Program-made: the position numbers and the translations under genes
The notes under the pieces: model-generated
Told to the model about the DNA's origin: nothing
What the model saw: only the letters and a program-made list of their open reading frames with translations
The model's database searches: none
Shown: positions 28,665 to 38,360 of the stretch, one piece after another
Position numbering within the stretch: the stretch's first letter is position 1
Layout: every line of letters starts with the position of its first letter
Origin: Algoriphagus lutimaris
GTDB taxonomy: Bacteria > Bacteroidota > Bacteroidia > Cytophagales > Cyclobacteriaceae
Assembly (NCBI RefSeq): GCF_017051705.1
Contig: NZ_JAFIDJ010000002.1
Coordinates: 204,289 to 268,288 of the forward strand
Direction of reading: 5' to 3'
DNA: 64,000 nucleotides

Positions 28665-29555
28665 ATGAACTGGAAAGGCGTATTCCCTGCGGTAACTACT
28701 AAATTCCATGCGGACGGAAGTCTTGATATGGATTTGTTTTTCAAAAATATTGATTTCCAATTGGAATCAGGAGTACATGGAATTATCCTTGGCGGAACCC
28801 TTGGAGAAAGTTCTGTATTGAGCCAAGAGGAAAAAATCACCTTGACCAAAGAAACGGTGGATTATGTTGCAGGTAAAGTTCCTGTCATCCTAAACATCGC
28901 TGAAGGTGCTACCCAAGATGCATTATTCTGGGCTGCTAAGGCAAAAGAATTAGGTGCTTCAGGATTGATGATGCTACCTCCAATGAGATATGCTGCTGAT
29001 GCCAGAGAAGTAGTTACTTATTTCAAAACTGTAGCAAATAGCACAGACCTACCGATCATGATCTACAATAATCCGGTGGATTATAAAACATTAGTGACGA
29101 TTGACATGTTTTCTGAGTTAGCAGACTGTTCTAATATTCAAGCGATCAAGGAATCTACTCGTGACATTTCTAATGTTACCAGAATGATCAACAGATTTGG
29201 TGACCGTTTCCAATTATTGTGTGGTGTAGATACACTTGCGATGGAAGAATTATTGATGGGAGCTGTAGGATGGGTTGCTGGATTAGTTTGTGCTTTCCCA
29301 AAAGAGACCGTTACTATTTTCAATTTAGTCAATGAAGGAAAAATCGAAGAAGCTCGTAAGATTTATCGCTGGTTCCTACCATTGCTAGAACTAGACATCC
29401 ATCCAAAATTAGTTCAGTACATCAAATTAGCTGAACATCATTGTGGAATCGGATCTGAACATGTTCGTGCACCGAGATTGACGCTAATAGGAGAAGAAAG
29501 AGAACGAATTGAAAAAATCATCAAAGACGGAATTGCCAATAGGCCTAGTCTTTAA
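28665..29555 (+). CDS. Dihydrodipicolinate synthase family lyase, probable pyrroline-4-hydroxy-2-carboxylate deaminase
   Basis: 296 residues of the DapA/NAL TIM-barrel family: GGTLGESSVLS near residues 43-53, MIYNNPV near 132-138, and the Schiff-base lysine K162 in IQAIKEST. The neighbours are a keto-glutarate semialdehyde-type dehydrogenase, a hydroxyproline epimerase and a D-amino acid oxidoreductase. So the likely reaction is deamination of 1-pyrroline-4-hydroxy-2-carboxylate to 2-oxoglutarate semialdehyde. DapA of lysine synthesis is less likely here. Confidence 0.82.
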   Translation: MNWKGVFPAVTTKFHADGSLDMDLFFKNIDFQLESGVHGIILGGTLGESSVLSQEEKITLTKETVDYVAGKVPVILNIAEGATQDALFWAAKAKELGASGLMMLPPMRYAADAREVVTYFKTVANSTDLPIMIYNNPVDYKTLVTIDMFSELADCSNIQAIKESTRDISNVTRMINRFGDRFQLLCGVDTLAMEELLMGAVGWVAGLVCAFPKETVTIFNLVNEGKIEEARKIYRWFLPLLELDIHPKLVQYIKLAEHHCGIGSEHVRAPRLTLIGEERERIEKIIKDGIANRPSL

Positions 29556-29676
29556 TCATTAAGTTGTAATCGCCAGAATAAAAAGTCAGGGCTTAGGAAC
29601 AAAAATTGTAACTTAAGCTCTGGCTTTTAGCTTAATGAATTTTCTTATCTGATAACCTTTTCAATTTTAAATTTCT

Positions 29677-31131
29677 ATGAATCTCGATACAATATTTTCC
29701 GCAGCTCAAGAAGCATTTCTATCCTATAAAAATTTACCTGCCGGTAAGAAAGCTGATTTCTTGGAAAAAATCGCTGAAATACTGGAGGAAAACAGAAGTG
29801 CTATTGTACTGATGGCTGTAAGAGAATCTAACCTTCCGGAAGGAAGAATCAATGGAGAGCTTGGAAGGACTACTGGCCAAATAAAACTTTTTGCATCTCT
29901 AGTTAGAGAAGGAAGTTGGTTGGAAGCGACTATCGATCCTGCCGATCCTAATCGAACTCCATTACCTAAAGCAGATATTCGAAGAATGTTAACTCCATTA
30001 GGCCCTGTTGTGGTATTTGGAGCAAGTAACTTTCCTTTGGCATTTTCTACCGCAGGAGGTGATACGATTTCTGCATTAGCGGCTGGTTGCCCAGTGGTAT
30101 ACAAAGGCCACCCCGCACACCCTGACACTTCAAAATTTGTAGGAGAATGTATTTCTCAGGCAGTAATAAAATCAGGCCTACCAGCCGGAGTGTTCACACA
30201 CGTGGAAGGTGGAGTAAAAATGGGACAAGACTTAGTCAAACATCCTTTGGCGAAAGCTGTAGGTTTTACAGGTTCTTATGGTGCAGGAAAATCCCTTTTC
30301 AATATTGCCAACGACCGTAAAGAACCAATTCCGGTCTATGCGGAGATGGGCTCTGTCAACCCTATTATTGCCTTTCCTGAGAGACTGGAGAACGAATTAG
30401 TACCTATGGCTCAAAACTACGTGAGTTCACTTACTTTAGGAGCCGGTCAATTTTGTACCAACCCAGGATTAATCTTTGTTCCAAGAGCATTGGCATCTAG
30501 ATTTGAAAATGCAGTCTCTGAAGCCTTGCAAACTGCTGCAGCTGGCCCAATGTTGCACGAGGGGATCGCTTCCTCCTACTATACGGCCATTGAAAACCTT
30601 CAAACTCGTCCAGAATTGAAATGGGTAAAAGTTCCAGATGCCAAACACCTTATCAATGTCTGTCCTGCACTGGCAGAAATTAAAGCTTCTGATTGGATTG
30701 AAGATGATCTCTTCCAAGAAGAAGTATTTGGTTCCTTTGCCTTAATGGTAGTCTATGAAGATGAAAGTGAACTGATTGAGGTAACCAAAAAACTTCACGG
30801 ACAATTAACTATCACCCTTTGGGCGGACAAATCTGAGTTGAAAGCTCAATCTGAACTGATCAACCTTCTGGAAGAAAAATGTGGAAGATTGTTGTTTACA
30901 GGTGTTCCCACTGGGGTAGAAGTTGGCTATGCAATGCAACATGGTGGTCCTTTCCCTTCTACTACTGATTCAAGAAGTACTTCTGTTGGGGCGCATGCCA
31001 TCAAGCGTTTTGCTAGACCTATTGCATTTCAAGACATGCCCTCTGAATTGCTTCCGGACGCCCTAAAAGACGACAATCCTTTAGGTATTATGAGACAGGT
31101 GAACGGGAAATTCACCTCGGATAAAATTTAA
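29677..31131 (+). CDS. 2,5-dioxovalerate (alpha-ketoglutaric semialdehyde) dehydrogenase
   Basis: 484-residue aldehyde dehydrogenase with VVFGASNFPLAFSTAGGDT near residues 111-129, the general-base glutamate E223 in YAEMGSVNP and catalytic C260 in GAGQFCTNPG. The EMGSxNP form is typical of the ketoglutarate semialdehyde subfamily. It would oxidise 2-oxoglutarate semialdehyde to 2-oxoglutarate, the last step of hydroxyproline breakdown, feeding the TCA cycle. It lies in the same direction as the other three pathway genes. Confidence 0.87.
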   Translation: MNLDTIFSAAQEAFLSYKNLPAGKKADFLEKIAEILEENRSAIVLMAVRESNLPEGRINGELGRTTGQIKLFASLVREGSWLEATIDPADPNRTPLPKADIRRMLTPLGPVVVFGASNFPLAFSTAGGDTISALAAGCPVVYKGHPAHPDTSKFVGECISQAVIKSGLPAGVFTHVEGGVKMGQDLVKHPLAKAVGFTGSYGAGKSLFNIANDRKEPIPVYAEMGSVNPIIAFPERLENELVPMAQNYVSSLTLGAGQFCTNPGLIFVPRALASRFENAVSEALQTAAAGPMLHEGIASSYYTAIENLQTRPELKWVKVPDAKHLINVCPALAEIKASDWIEDDLFQEEVFGSFALMVVYEDESELIEVTKKLHGQLTITLWADKSELKAQSELINLLEEKCGRLLFTGVPTGVEVGYAMQHGGPFPSTTDSRSTSVGAHAIKRFARPIAFQDMPSELLPDALKDDNPLGIMRQVNGKFTSDKI

Positions 31132-31219
31132 TATTCCAAGACATTAGAGAGCGTGTGAAATAGATCAAATTAGCTAATCAAATCCAAACGCTCTCCAACA
31201 TATAATTTCGCACTAATTC

Positions 31220-32224
31220 ATGTCAACAAGACACACTTTCTCGTGCATTGATGCACATACTTGTGGGAACCCTGTTCGGGTAGTATCAGGAGGTGTCCCA
31301 TTTCTAAAAGGGGATAACATGTTGGAAAAACGACAGTTTTTCCTTGAAAACTATGACTGGATTAGAACAGGATTGATGTTTGAACCCCGAGGCCATGATA
31401 TGATGTCGGGTTCCATGCTTTTCCCTCCACACAACCCTGAAAATGATGTTGCTGTATTGTTTATAGAAACTAGTGGATGTTTGGCCATGTGTGGCCATGG
31501 AACCATCGGAACAGTCACCATCGCCATTGAGGAAGGATTGATATATCCTAAAACACCAGGAAAACTGAGACTTGAAACTCCAGCCGGATTGGTACTGGTA
31601 GAATACAAGCAGGAAGGTAAAAAAGTAAAGTCAGTCAAGCTCACCAATGTCAAAAGTTTCCTAGCCTCAGAAGGCTTGGAAATAGAGTCTGATGAATTGG
31701 GAAAATTGACAGTGGATGTAGCGTATGGAGGTAACTTCTATTGCATTGTAGATCCTCAGGAAAACTTTCCAGGACTAGAACATTTCAAGGCGGAACAATT
31801 AATCTCAATGGCCCGCTCGCTTCGGAAAAAGATGAATGAGAAGTACGACTTCGTCCACCCTGAACATCCTCAAATCCGAGGATTATCGCATATCCTGTGG
31901 ACAGGTAAAACTTTAGACCCTACTAGCACTGCCAGAAATGCTGTATTCTATGGAGATAAAGCCATCGATCGATCACCATGTGGAACAGGGACCTCTGCAA
32001 GACTTGCGCAATGGTATGCCAAAGGACTATTGAAGCCTGGAGAGGACTTTATTCTTGAAAGCTTTATCGGATCCAAGTTCATAGGAAGAATAGAAGAAGA
32101 AACAGAAATTAATGGTAAACCAGCGATCATCCCAAGCATTGAAGGTTGGGCCAAAGTGTATGGGTACAATACCATCCTTTTGGACGATGATGATCCTTAT
32201 GTACATGGATTCCAAGTAATATAA
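31220..32224 (+). CDS. 4-hydroxyproline 2-epimerase (proline racemase family)
   Basis: 334 residues. Both catalytic cysteines are present: C91 in AMCGHGT and C254 in RSPCGTGTSA. Having both marks a racemase/epimerase rather than the trans-3-hydroxyproline dehydratase, which has a threonine at the second site. With its neighbours the expected role is conversion of trans-4-hydroxy-L-proline to cis-4-hydroxy-D-proline. A true proline racemase cannot be excluded by sequence alone. Confidence 0.88.
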   Translation: MSTRHTFSCIDAHTCGNPVRVVSGGVPFLKGDNMLEKRQFFLENYDWIRTGLMFEPRGHDMMSGSMLFPPHNPENDVAVLFIETSGCLAMCGHGTIGTVTIAIEEGLIYPKTPGKLRLETPAGLVLVEYKQEGKKVKSVKLTNVKSFLASEGLEIESDELGKLTVDVAYGGNFYCIVDPQENFPGLEHFKAEQLISMARSLRKKMNEKYDFVHPEHPQIRGLSHILWTGKTLDPTSTARNAVFYGDKAIDRSPCGTGTSARLAQWYAKGLLKPGEDFILESFIGSKFIGRIEEETEINGKPAIIPSIEGWAKVYGYNTILLDDDDPYVHGFQVI

Positions 32225-32258
32225 ATTGTACCAAGTACCAAGTACTTGAAGCTAAATT

Positions 32259-33506
32259 ATGAAACCAACTATCATCATTGGAGGCGGAATTACGGGGTTA
32301 TTTACCGCTTATTTCCTTCAAAAAGAGGGGATCGAAGTTCAGATTATTGATCAAACTGACCTACAGGCCAATTGTTCTACTGGAAATGCAGGGATGATTG
32401 TACCTAGTCATATTATCCCATTGGCTGCTCCTGGCATGATCAGCAAAGGCATATCCTGGATGTTTTCTTCCAAAAGCCCTTTCTATATTCAGCCAAGATT
32501 GGATGCAAAACTTCTAAAATGGGGACTGCTTTTCTACAAAGCAGCTAACCCTGCCCATGTAGAGCGAAGCATCCCTTATTTGAAAAATCTAAGTCTACTC
32601 AGCAAAGCGCTTTATCTTGATTTTAAGGAAGAACATCCGGAATCTGCTATTGCCTTGCAGGAGAAAGGGCTGCTGATGATCTATCAAACCAAAGCTGTGG
32701 AAACCGAGGAGGTTGAATTTGCCCACTTGGCTCGCAAAAATGGCTTGGAAGCCGAAATCCTAAGCCCAGAAGATATTCAGAAAATCGAACCAAATCTTGA
32801 AGTTAATGCCAGAGGAGCTGTTTTATTCCCTGGAGACGCCCACTTGGACCCTGGAAAGTTATATAGTTTCTTAAAAAGCTATTTAGAAGAGAAAGGAGTT
32901 TCATTCCTTTCTAATACGCAGGTTCATGGCTTTGAAAAATCACAAGGAAAAGTACAAGCGGTATTAACTGACAAAGGAAAAATCGAAGCAGAGAAGGTCA
33001 TTCTTTGTGGAGGATCCTGGTCAGGGGAGTTGGCTAAAATGCTTGGTTTCACTCTTCCAATGATGGGAGGAAAAGGATATTCCTTTATCCAGGAAAACAA
33101 ACCTGAGATTAAACAAGCTGCTATTTTAACTGAAATGAAGGTAGCTGTAAGTCCTTATGGAGAGCAAATCCGATTCGGAGGCACCATGGAAATAACAGGT
33201 ACCAATCAAAAAATAAACCTCAATCGAGTTAAGGGGATTTACGAATCGATCAATCGCTATTACCCTGATTTTGAAGCAAAATTCCCAGAAACGGATCAAA
33301 TTTGGAAAGGCTTGAGACCTTGCTCTCCAGATGGATTACCTTACATAGGTTTCGCCCCAGGATATTCCAATGTGCTGGTAAATTCTGGTCATTCCATGAT
33401 GGGAGTGAGCTTGGCTCCCGCTTCTGGAAAAGTCACTGCAGAGCTTCATCAACAAAAAGATGCCAGCCTGGAAATCAAAGGATTTGAAGTAGGCAGGTTT
33501 AATTGA
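32259..33506 (+). CDS. FAD-dependent D-amino acid oxidoreductase, probable D-hydroxyproline dehydrogenase
   Basis: 415 residues of the DAO/DadA family, with FAD-binding IIGGGITGLFTAYFLQKEG at residues 5-23 and a closing GLRPCSPDGLPYIG and GHSMMGVSLAPASGK typical of D-amino acid dehydrogenases. It would oxidise cis-4-hydroxy-D-proline to 1-pyrroline-4-hydroxy-2-carboxylate. It is the last gene of the four, 34 bases after the epimerase, and is followed by a shared terminator. Confidence 0.85.
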   Translation: MKPTIIIGGGITGLFTAYFLQKEGIEVQIIDQTDLQANCSTGNAGMIVPSHIIPLAAPGMISKGISWMFSSKSPFYIQPRLDAKLLKWGLLFYKAANPAHVERSIPYLKNLSLLSKALYLDFKEEHPESAIALQEKGLLMIYQTKAVETEEVEFAHLARKNGLEAEILSPEDIQKIEPNLEVNARGAVLFPGDAHLDPGKLYSFLKSYLEEKGVSFLSNTQVHGFEKSQGKVQAVLTDKGKIEAEKVILCGGSWSGELAKMLGFTLPMMGGKGYSFIQENKPEIKQAAILTEMKVAVSPYGEQIRFGGTMEITGTNQKINLNRVKGIYESINRYYPDFEAKFPETDQIWKGLRPCSPDGLPYIGFAPGYSNVLVNSGHSMMGVSLAPASGKVTAELHQQKDASLEIKGFEVGRFN

Positions 33507-33527
33507 TTCTACCGATCTCTTTAATCT

Positions 33528-33564
33528 AAAAAAGGCTTCTCAGTGATCTGGGAAGCCTTTTTTT
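33528..33564. terminator. Bidirectional terminator between hydroxyproline and arginine operons
   Basis: AAAAAAGGCTTC pairs with GAAGCCTTTTTT, with a partly paired inner segment and T-runs on both strands; it lies between convergent genes. Confidence 0.9.
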
Positions 33565-33586
33565 TTAAATTCTATTATATTAAAAC

Positions 33587-34798
33587 TTAGGTAGTATATA
33601 CAGAATTAAACATCACATAGTCTGTGGTCAAATCACTGCCCCATCCTATGCCTTCTTCCTCACCTGAATTAAGCTCCAATAACACTTGAATTTGACTTTC
33701 TCTGAGTAGCTTTTTCATATAAGCTTTGTCAAATTCCAAAGGATTCCCTTTATCCAATACCTGAACAAGATGATTCTGATCGCCAATAAATAAATTAACT
33801 TTTTTATAATTGAAAGGAACGCCGGCATTGCCACAGGCCGCTACAATTCTTCCCCAGTTAGGATCTCGACCAAACATGGCTGTTTTCACCAAGGTAGAAT
33901 CTGATATTGCCCGGATTAGGGTTCTTGCAATTTGTTCTGTTTTGGCTTTGGTTACTTTGTATTCGATGAATTTGGAAGCTCCTTCTCCATCAGACACGAT
34001 CAGTTTTGCCAAGTGAGTTAAAATCTCCAACAACTTGTTTTGAAACAACTCATAACCTGGATCTTCTTTGCTTGTCACCTTTCTGTTGCCTGCCAAACCA
34101 TTGGCCATTACAGCTACCATATCATTGGTAGAAGTATCCCCATCTACCGTGATCATATTGAAAGAACGATCTACGCAATAGCTTACCGCTTCTTGGAGTA
34201 GATGTTCATCGATATTAAAATCTGTTACAATAAATGCCAGCATAGTAGCCATATTGGGGTGAATCATACCTGAACCTTTGGCTACCCCTCCCATATTGAT
34301 GGACTCCCCTTCATGTTTGAATTCCACAAAACCTTCTTTGGCAAAGGTATCCGTGGTCAAAATGGCATTTGCAACAAAAGAACCAGCTTTCAGCTCATCA
34401 CTCAATTTTGGAAGATTTACTTTCAGTCCTTCTACCACATCCTCTGTAGGAAACTCTACACCAATAATCCCGGTAGAAGCCACAATCACATCATCTTCTG
34501 GTATCTCCAAAATTTCTGCGGTAGTCTTTACCATTGCCTCCGCACCTTCTCTTCCTTGCTCTCCTGTACAGGCATTCGCATTCCCTGCATTACAGATAAT
34601 CACCTGGGCTTTATTGTTTTTCAAATGCTTTTCAGTGATTTTGATAGGCTCTGCCCGCACTTTGTTTTGGGTTAATGTCCCTGCTGCTGCTGCGGGAACT
34701 TCAGAATATATAATTGCCAAGTCACGCTTCATGGACTTGACGCCGGTATGTGCTCCCCAACATTTAATACCTCTTACATTCGTTATATTCTTGATCAT
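33587..34798 (-). CDS. argJ: Bifunctional glutamate N-acetyltransferase/ornithine acetyltransferase
   Basis: 403 residues with the self-cleavage site region GSGMIHPNMATMLAFIVTD (the threonine of ATML is the nucleophile, near residue 185) and EGASKFIEY. ArgJ transfers the acetyl group from N-acetylornithine to glutamate, closing the acetyl cycle in arginine synthesis. It is the last gene of argB-argD-argC-argJ on this strand, 12 bases after argC. Confidence 0.95.
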   Translation of the reverse strand: MIKNITNVRGIKCWGAHTGVKSMKRDLAIIYSEVPAAAAGTLTQNKVRAEPIKITEKHLKNNKAQVIICNAGNANACTGEQGREGAEAMVKTTAEILEIPEDDVIVASTGIIGVEFPTEDVVEGLKVNLPKLSDELKAGSFVANAILTTDTFAKEGFVEFKHEGESINMGGVAKGSGMIHPNMATMLAFIVTDFNIDEHLLQEAVSYCVDRSFNMITVDGDTSTNDMVAVMANGLAGNRKVTSKEDPGYELFQNKLLEILTHLAKLIVSDGEGASKFIEYKVTKAKTEQIARTLIRAISDSTLVKTAMFGRDPNWGRIVAACGNAGVPFNYKKVNLFIGDQNHLVQVLDKGNPLEFDKAYMKKLLRESQIQVLLELNSGEEEGIGWGSDLTTDYVMFNSVYTT

Positions 34799-34809
34799 TA
34801 TTTTTCCTG

Positions 34810-35853
34810 TTAAGGTTTAAGTGGTAGTTGATTTAGTCCAGTATCCTCAGGTAAATCAAACATTAGATTCATGTTATGAACAGCTTGACTTGCTGCTCCT
34901 TTAAGTAAATTATCAATAGCCGAAAGGACGATCACACGGGATGTCCTTGTATCCCAAACAGGGAAAACATCACAAAAATGACTTCCTCTGACATCTTTGA
35001 TTCCCGGAGCCTGATTCCTAAGTCTGACAAACGGTTTATCCTGATAAAACTCATGATAAATTTTCGTCAGCTTCTCCTGATTCATATCTCCTTTGACTTT
35101 GGCATAAGAAGTGACCAAAATACCTCTATCTACAGGTAATAAATGAGGTGTAAACTGTACCGTGGTGGCAGAACCCGCTAAACCACCCAATTGTTCTTCG
35201 ATCTCAATGGTATGTCTATGCCCTGCAATCCCGTAGGCTTTAAAGTTTTCATTCACATTGGAAAAATGCGTCGTGGCATTCGCTTTGATCCCTGCGCCAG
35301 TTAAACCTGATTTTGCATCAATGACAACCGAATCAGCCTCTATCATCCCAAGTGCATAAAGAGGTGCCAAACTTAAAATGGACGCGGTTGGGTAACAACC
35401 TGGATTCGCAACTAAATCAGCATCACCAATTTGCTTGGCAAACAATTCTGGCAGACCATACACACTGGTTTTAAATCCGTCAGGATAGGTATGTTTCTTA
35501 CCATACCATTCTTCATAAACCTCTTTGGAAGAGAGCCTAAAGTCACCTGATAAGTCAATGATTTTTGATCCTTTATCCTTCCATCTGGCTACAAAGTCCA
35601 TAGAAACTCCGTGAGGTAAGGCAAGAAAAATGATATCCACGTCCACTTTTTCCACCTGATCTGCACTTTCTAAAGAAATATCCAACCTGGAATAAAATTG
35701 AGGATGTAAATCAGAAAATGGTTTTCCTACATGAGACTCAGACGTGATCATAGAAATGGTCACATTTGGGTGACTAATTAGTAATCGAGCCAATTCTGAA
35801 CCTGTAAATCCAGAAGCCCCAACAATGGCAACTTTTAATTTTTGAGGATTCAT
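34810..35853 (-). CDS. argC: N-acetyl-gamma-glutamyl-phosphate reductase
   Basis: 347 residues from the ATG at 35853, one base after the argD stop. An in-frame ATG eight codons earlier, inside argD, is less likely. Visible are the NADP motif VAIVGASGFTGSELAR and the active-site cysteine in VANPGCYPTAS. It reduces N-acetylglutamyl phosphate to the semialdehyde. The tight spacing suggests translational coupling with argD. Confidence 0.95.
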   Translation of the reverse strand: MNPQKLKVAIVGASGFTGSELARLLISHPNVTISMITSESHVGKPFSDLHPQFYSRLDISLESADQVEKVDVDIIFLALPHGVSMDFVARWKDKGSKIIDLSGDFRLSSKEVYEEWYGKKHTYPDGFKTSVYGLPELFAKQIGDADLVANPGCYPTASILSLAPLYALGMIEADSVVIDAKSGLTGAGIKANATTHFSNVNENFKAYGIAGHRHTIEIEEQLGGLAGSATTVQFTPHLLPVDRGILVTSYAKVKGDMNQEKLTKIYHEFYQDKPFVRLRNQAPGIKDVRGSHFCDVFPVWDTRTSRVIVLSAIDNLLKGAASQAVHNMNLMFDLPEDTGLNQLPLKP

Positions 35854-35854
35854 G

Positions 35855-37051
35855 TTAGGCGTTAGTTGTAGTTTCAATTAGAATTTCATCCAGTTTATCT
35901 AAGAATATCTGTAGCTCTTCCTGATGGATATTAAGGGCTGGAACCAGTCTTAGAATATCTCCTGCGGTGGCATTTGCAACAATTCCCTCTTCCAGCAACC
36001 TTTTGACTAAAGGTGCTCCTGAGGACTTTAACTTTACTCCAATCATCAAACCGAGGCCGCGGACAAATTCCATTTCCTCATGCTTATCTATCAGCTCTTC
36101 AAGTTTTTCTTTTAACCAAGCACCGGTTTCAGAGGCTTTTTTACACAATTGCTCCTCAGAAATAGTTTCTATTGTGGCAATAGCTGAAGCTGCTGCCAAA
36201 GGATTTCCACCAAAAGTGGTCCCATGGTCTCCAAACTGGATCGCATCTGCAACTTTTTCATTGCAAAGCACTGCCCCGATAGGCATTCCTCCACCCAGTC
36301 CTTTTGCCAAGGTCATAATATCAGGCTGCACTCCATAATGGTCTTTAGCAAACCATTTTCCAGTCCGCCCTATTCCACATTGGATTTCATCAAAAATTAA
36401 AAGTATTCCTCGTTCATCACAAAGCTTTCTAAGTCCTTCAAGGTACGACTTGTCAACTGGTATTACCCCTCCTTCTCCTTGGACTGGCTCTAAGATCACA
36501 GCAGCAGTATCTTGATCGATCGCGGAAGCTACAGCGTTTAAATCGTTAAATGGAACCTGAGCAAAACCTGTAGGAATCGGTCCAAACCCATCTTGATATT
36601 TCTTTTGCCCGGTTGCTATGGTGGCCAAGGTTCTTCCATGAAAGGAATTTTCCATGGAAATCACCTTCCCTCCTCTACCATGTTTATGGGCATATCTTCT
36701 CGCAATTTTGATGGCTCCTTCTACCGATTCAGCACCACTATTGGTTAGAAAAACCCGATCTAAGCCAGAAATTTTAACCAATAATTCACTAAGTGCTACC
36801 TGCTGTGGGCTCACGAAGAAATTGGAAATATGCATCAATTCAGCAGCTTGTTTTTGGATCGCAGAAACTACTTTGGGATGGCAATGACCTACATTGTTCA
36901 CTGCAATTCCCGCCAATAAATCAACGTATTCCTTTCCATCTGCATCCCAAAGCCGGCTTCCTTTTCCTTTGATAAAGGCAATAGGAAACCGGTTAAAGGT
37001 CGGTAAATAATTCTCCCTGTCCTGAGTATATAAATCTTGGTTATTCATCAT
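35855..37051 (-). CDS. argD: Acetylornithine aminotransferase
   Basis: 398-residue class III PLP aminotransferase: NSGAESVEGAIKIAR near residues 101-115, FHGRTLAT near 137, DEIQCGIGRTGKWFA near 220-234 and the PLP lysine in LAKGLGGG near 250. It converts N-acetylglutamate semialdehyde to N-acetylornithine. Its ATG follows directly on the argB stop. Arginine or succinylornithine transaminase is a possible alternative, but the arg operon settles the role. Confidence 0.93.
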   Translation of the reverse strand: MMNNQDLYTQDRENYLPTFNRFPIAFIKGKGSRLWDADGKEYVDLLAGIAVNNVGHCHPKVVSAIQKQAAELMHISNFFVSPQQVALSELLVKISGLDRVFLTNSGAESVEGAIKIARRYAHKHGRGGKVISMENSFHGRTLATIATGQKKYQDGFGPIPTGFAQVPFNDLNAVASAIDQDTAAVILEPVQGEGGVIPVDKSYLEGLRKLCDERGILLIFDEIQCGIGRTGKWFAKDHYGVQPDIMTLAKGLGGGMPIGAVLCNEKVADAIQFGDHGTTFGGNPLAAASAIATIETISEEQLCKKASETGAWLKEKLEELIDKHEEMEFVRGLGLMIGVKLKSSGAPLVKRLLEEGIVANATAGDILRLVPALNIHQEELQIFLDKLDEILIETTTNA

Positions 37052-37867
37052 TTATTTGATTGTCAGTGTAGTTCCAATTTGTTTTCCTTTGATCGCATAA
37101 TCTGCAATTTGTTGAGGTTTCGTTCCATTCAGAATAATGGACTTCTTCACTCCTTCTTTCAATGCCAAAACACAGGACTGAATCTTCGGGATCATACCTC
37201 CTTGAATAGCTTTCCCCATGTATTCATTTACCTGAGATTCGTTAAGTTCATGAATGATTGAGTCAGGGTCTGGGTAGTTTAAAAATAACCCATCTACATC
37301 CGTCAGTACGATAAATTGATCTGCTTTCACTGCTGCAGCCAATTTTCCTGCAAAAGTATCCGCATTGATATTATAACTTTGACCATCCGAGCCATCAGCG
37401 ATACATGCTACTACTGGCACATAACCTGCATCACATAAAGTCTCCAGTAATCCCCTATCAATCTCTGTGATCTCACCTACTAAGCCTAAATCCACCAATT
37501 CCCCATTGGCGGATGTATGTTGTAGTTTCTTGGCCTGAACCATTCCAGCATCTTTTCCAGATAGGCCAATAGCTTTTAAGTTGTTTTTATTGAGTGTGGA
37601 AATAAGGTCGGCATTGACTTCGCCAATCAATGCTTTTTGGATTTCCTCAAAAGCATTTTTCTCCGTTACTCTCAAACCATCCACAAACTGGGTGGTAATT
37701 GCTGCTTTCTCTAGCGCTTTATTGATAAATGGACCACCTCCATGAACCATGATGACTTCAAAACCAGCTTGCTGAAGTTTAAAAATTTGCATCGCAATCT
37801 CTTCTTGCAAGTCTGAATTGACCATCGCATTCCCACCATATTTGATGAGAATTCTTTGCTTAGACAT
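37052..37867 (-). CDS. argB: Acetylglutamate kinase
   Basis: 271 residues of the amino-acid kinase fold: KYGGNAM near residue 9, MVHGGGPFIN near 40-49 and VLTDVDGLF near 208-216. It phosphorylates N-acetylglutamate. First gene of the arg operon, with the promoter expected in the 490-base region upstream. argF, argG and argH are not in the window. Confidence 0.93.
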   Translation of the reverse strand: MSKQRILIKYGGNAMVNSDLQEEIAMQIFKLQQAGFEVIMVHGGGPFINKALEKAAITTQFVDGLRVTEKNAFEEIQKALIGEVNADLISTLNKNNLKAIGLSGKDAGMVQAKKLQHTSANGELVDLGLVGEITEIDRGLLETLCDAGYVPVVACIADGSDGQSYNINADTFAGKLAAAVKADQFIVLTDVDGLFLNYPDPDSIIHELNESQVNEYMGKAIQGGMIPKIQSCVLALKEGVKKSIILNGTKPQQIADYAIKGKQIGTTLTIK

Positions 37868-38360
37868 TTTTACTTTTTTTTATAATAAATTGATCTTTTT
37901 CTAAAATGAATTTTCCATTTGAATCCTCATTCCAAAAATCGATCAGAATTGAATTTCTACTGTTTAATAATGAATAACTGATTTTTATGCTATTTTAATA
38001 GATTCAGCATAGGCTTTTTGGAACAACCTTCATACCGAAAATTCTCAGTTGTATAAATCAATGGTTCTATAGAAAAAATCAAAGTTCACCATTAGAATAA
38101 TACAATTACATATTATTATTTCATGAACAATGGTGACAAGCTGTCAGTAAAAACTTAAAAACCTTGTTTAAAACCCCATTCTTTACAAACCAAAATTCCC
38201 CAACTTGGGGAAAAAATAGGTCATCGGTTTTATTGGCAAATAATCTCTCCAATTAAAATCTAAATACCGATTGTTAATAAATAGAGCAGTATCTATAAAT
38301 CTGGTTTTAAATGAAAGCTATAATTATAATTTAAGCTATTCAACTAGAAATTATTTAATC
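37868..38360. other. Intergenic region between divergent argB and DoxX genes
   Basis: About 490 AT-rich bases that must hold both divergent promoters. The one notable element is a palindrome at 38196-38212 (TTCCCCAACTTGGGGAA). No ORF with coding character was seen. Confidence 0.5.

Noticed and set aside
31220-32224. Trans-3-hydroxyproline dehydratase
   Set aside because: Both catalytic cysteines, C91 and C254, are present; the dehydratase has threonine at the second position.
34278-34820. 180-codon ORF on the plus strand
   Set aside because: It lies antisense within argJ, which has all its motifs; a shadow frame.
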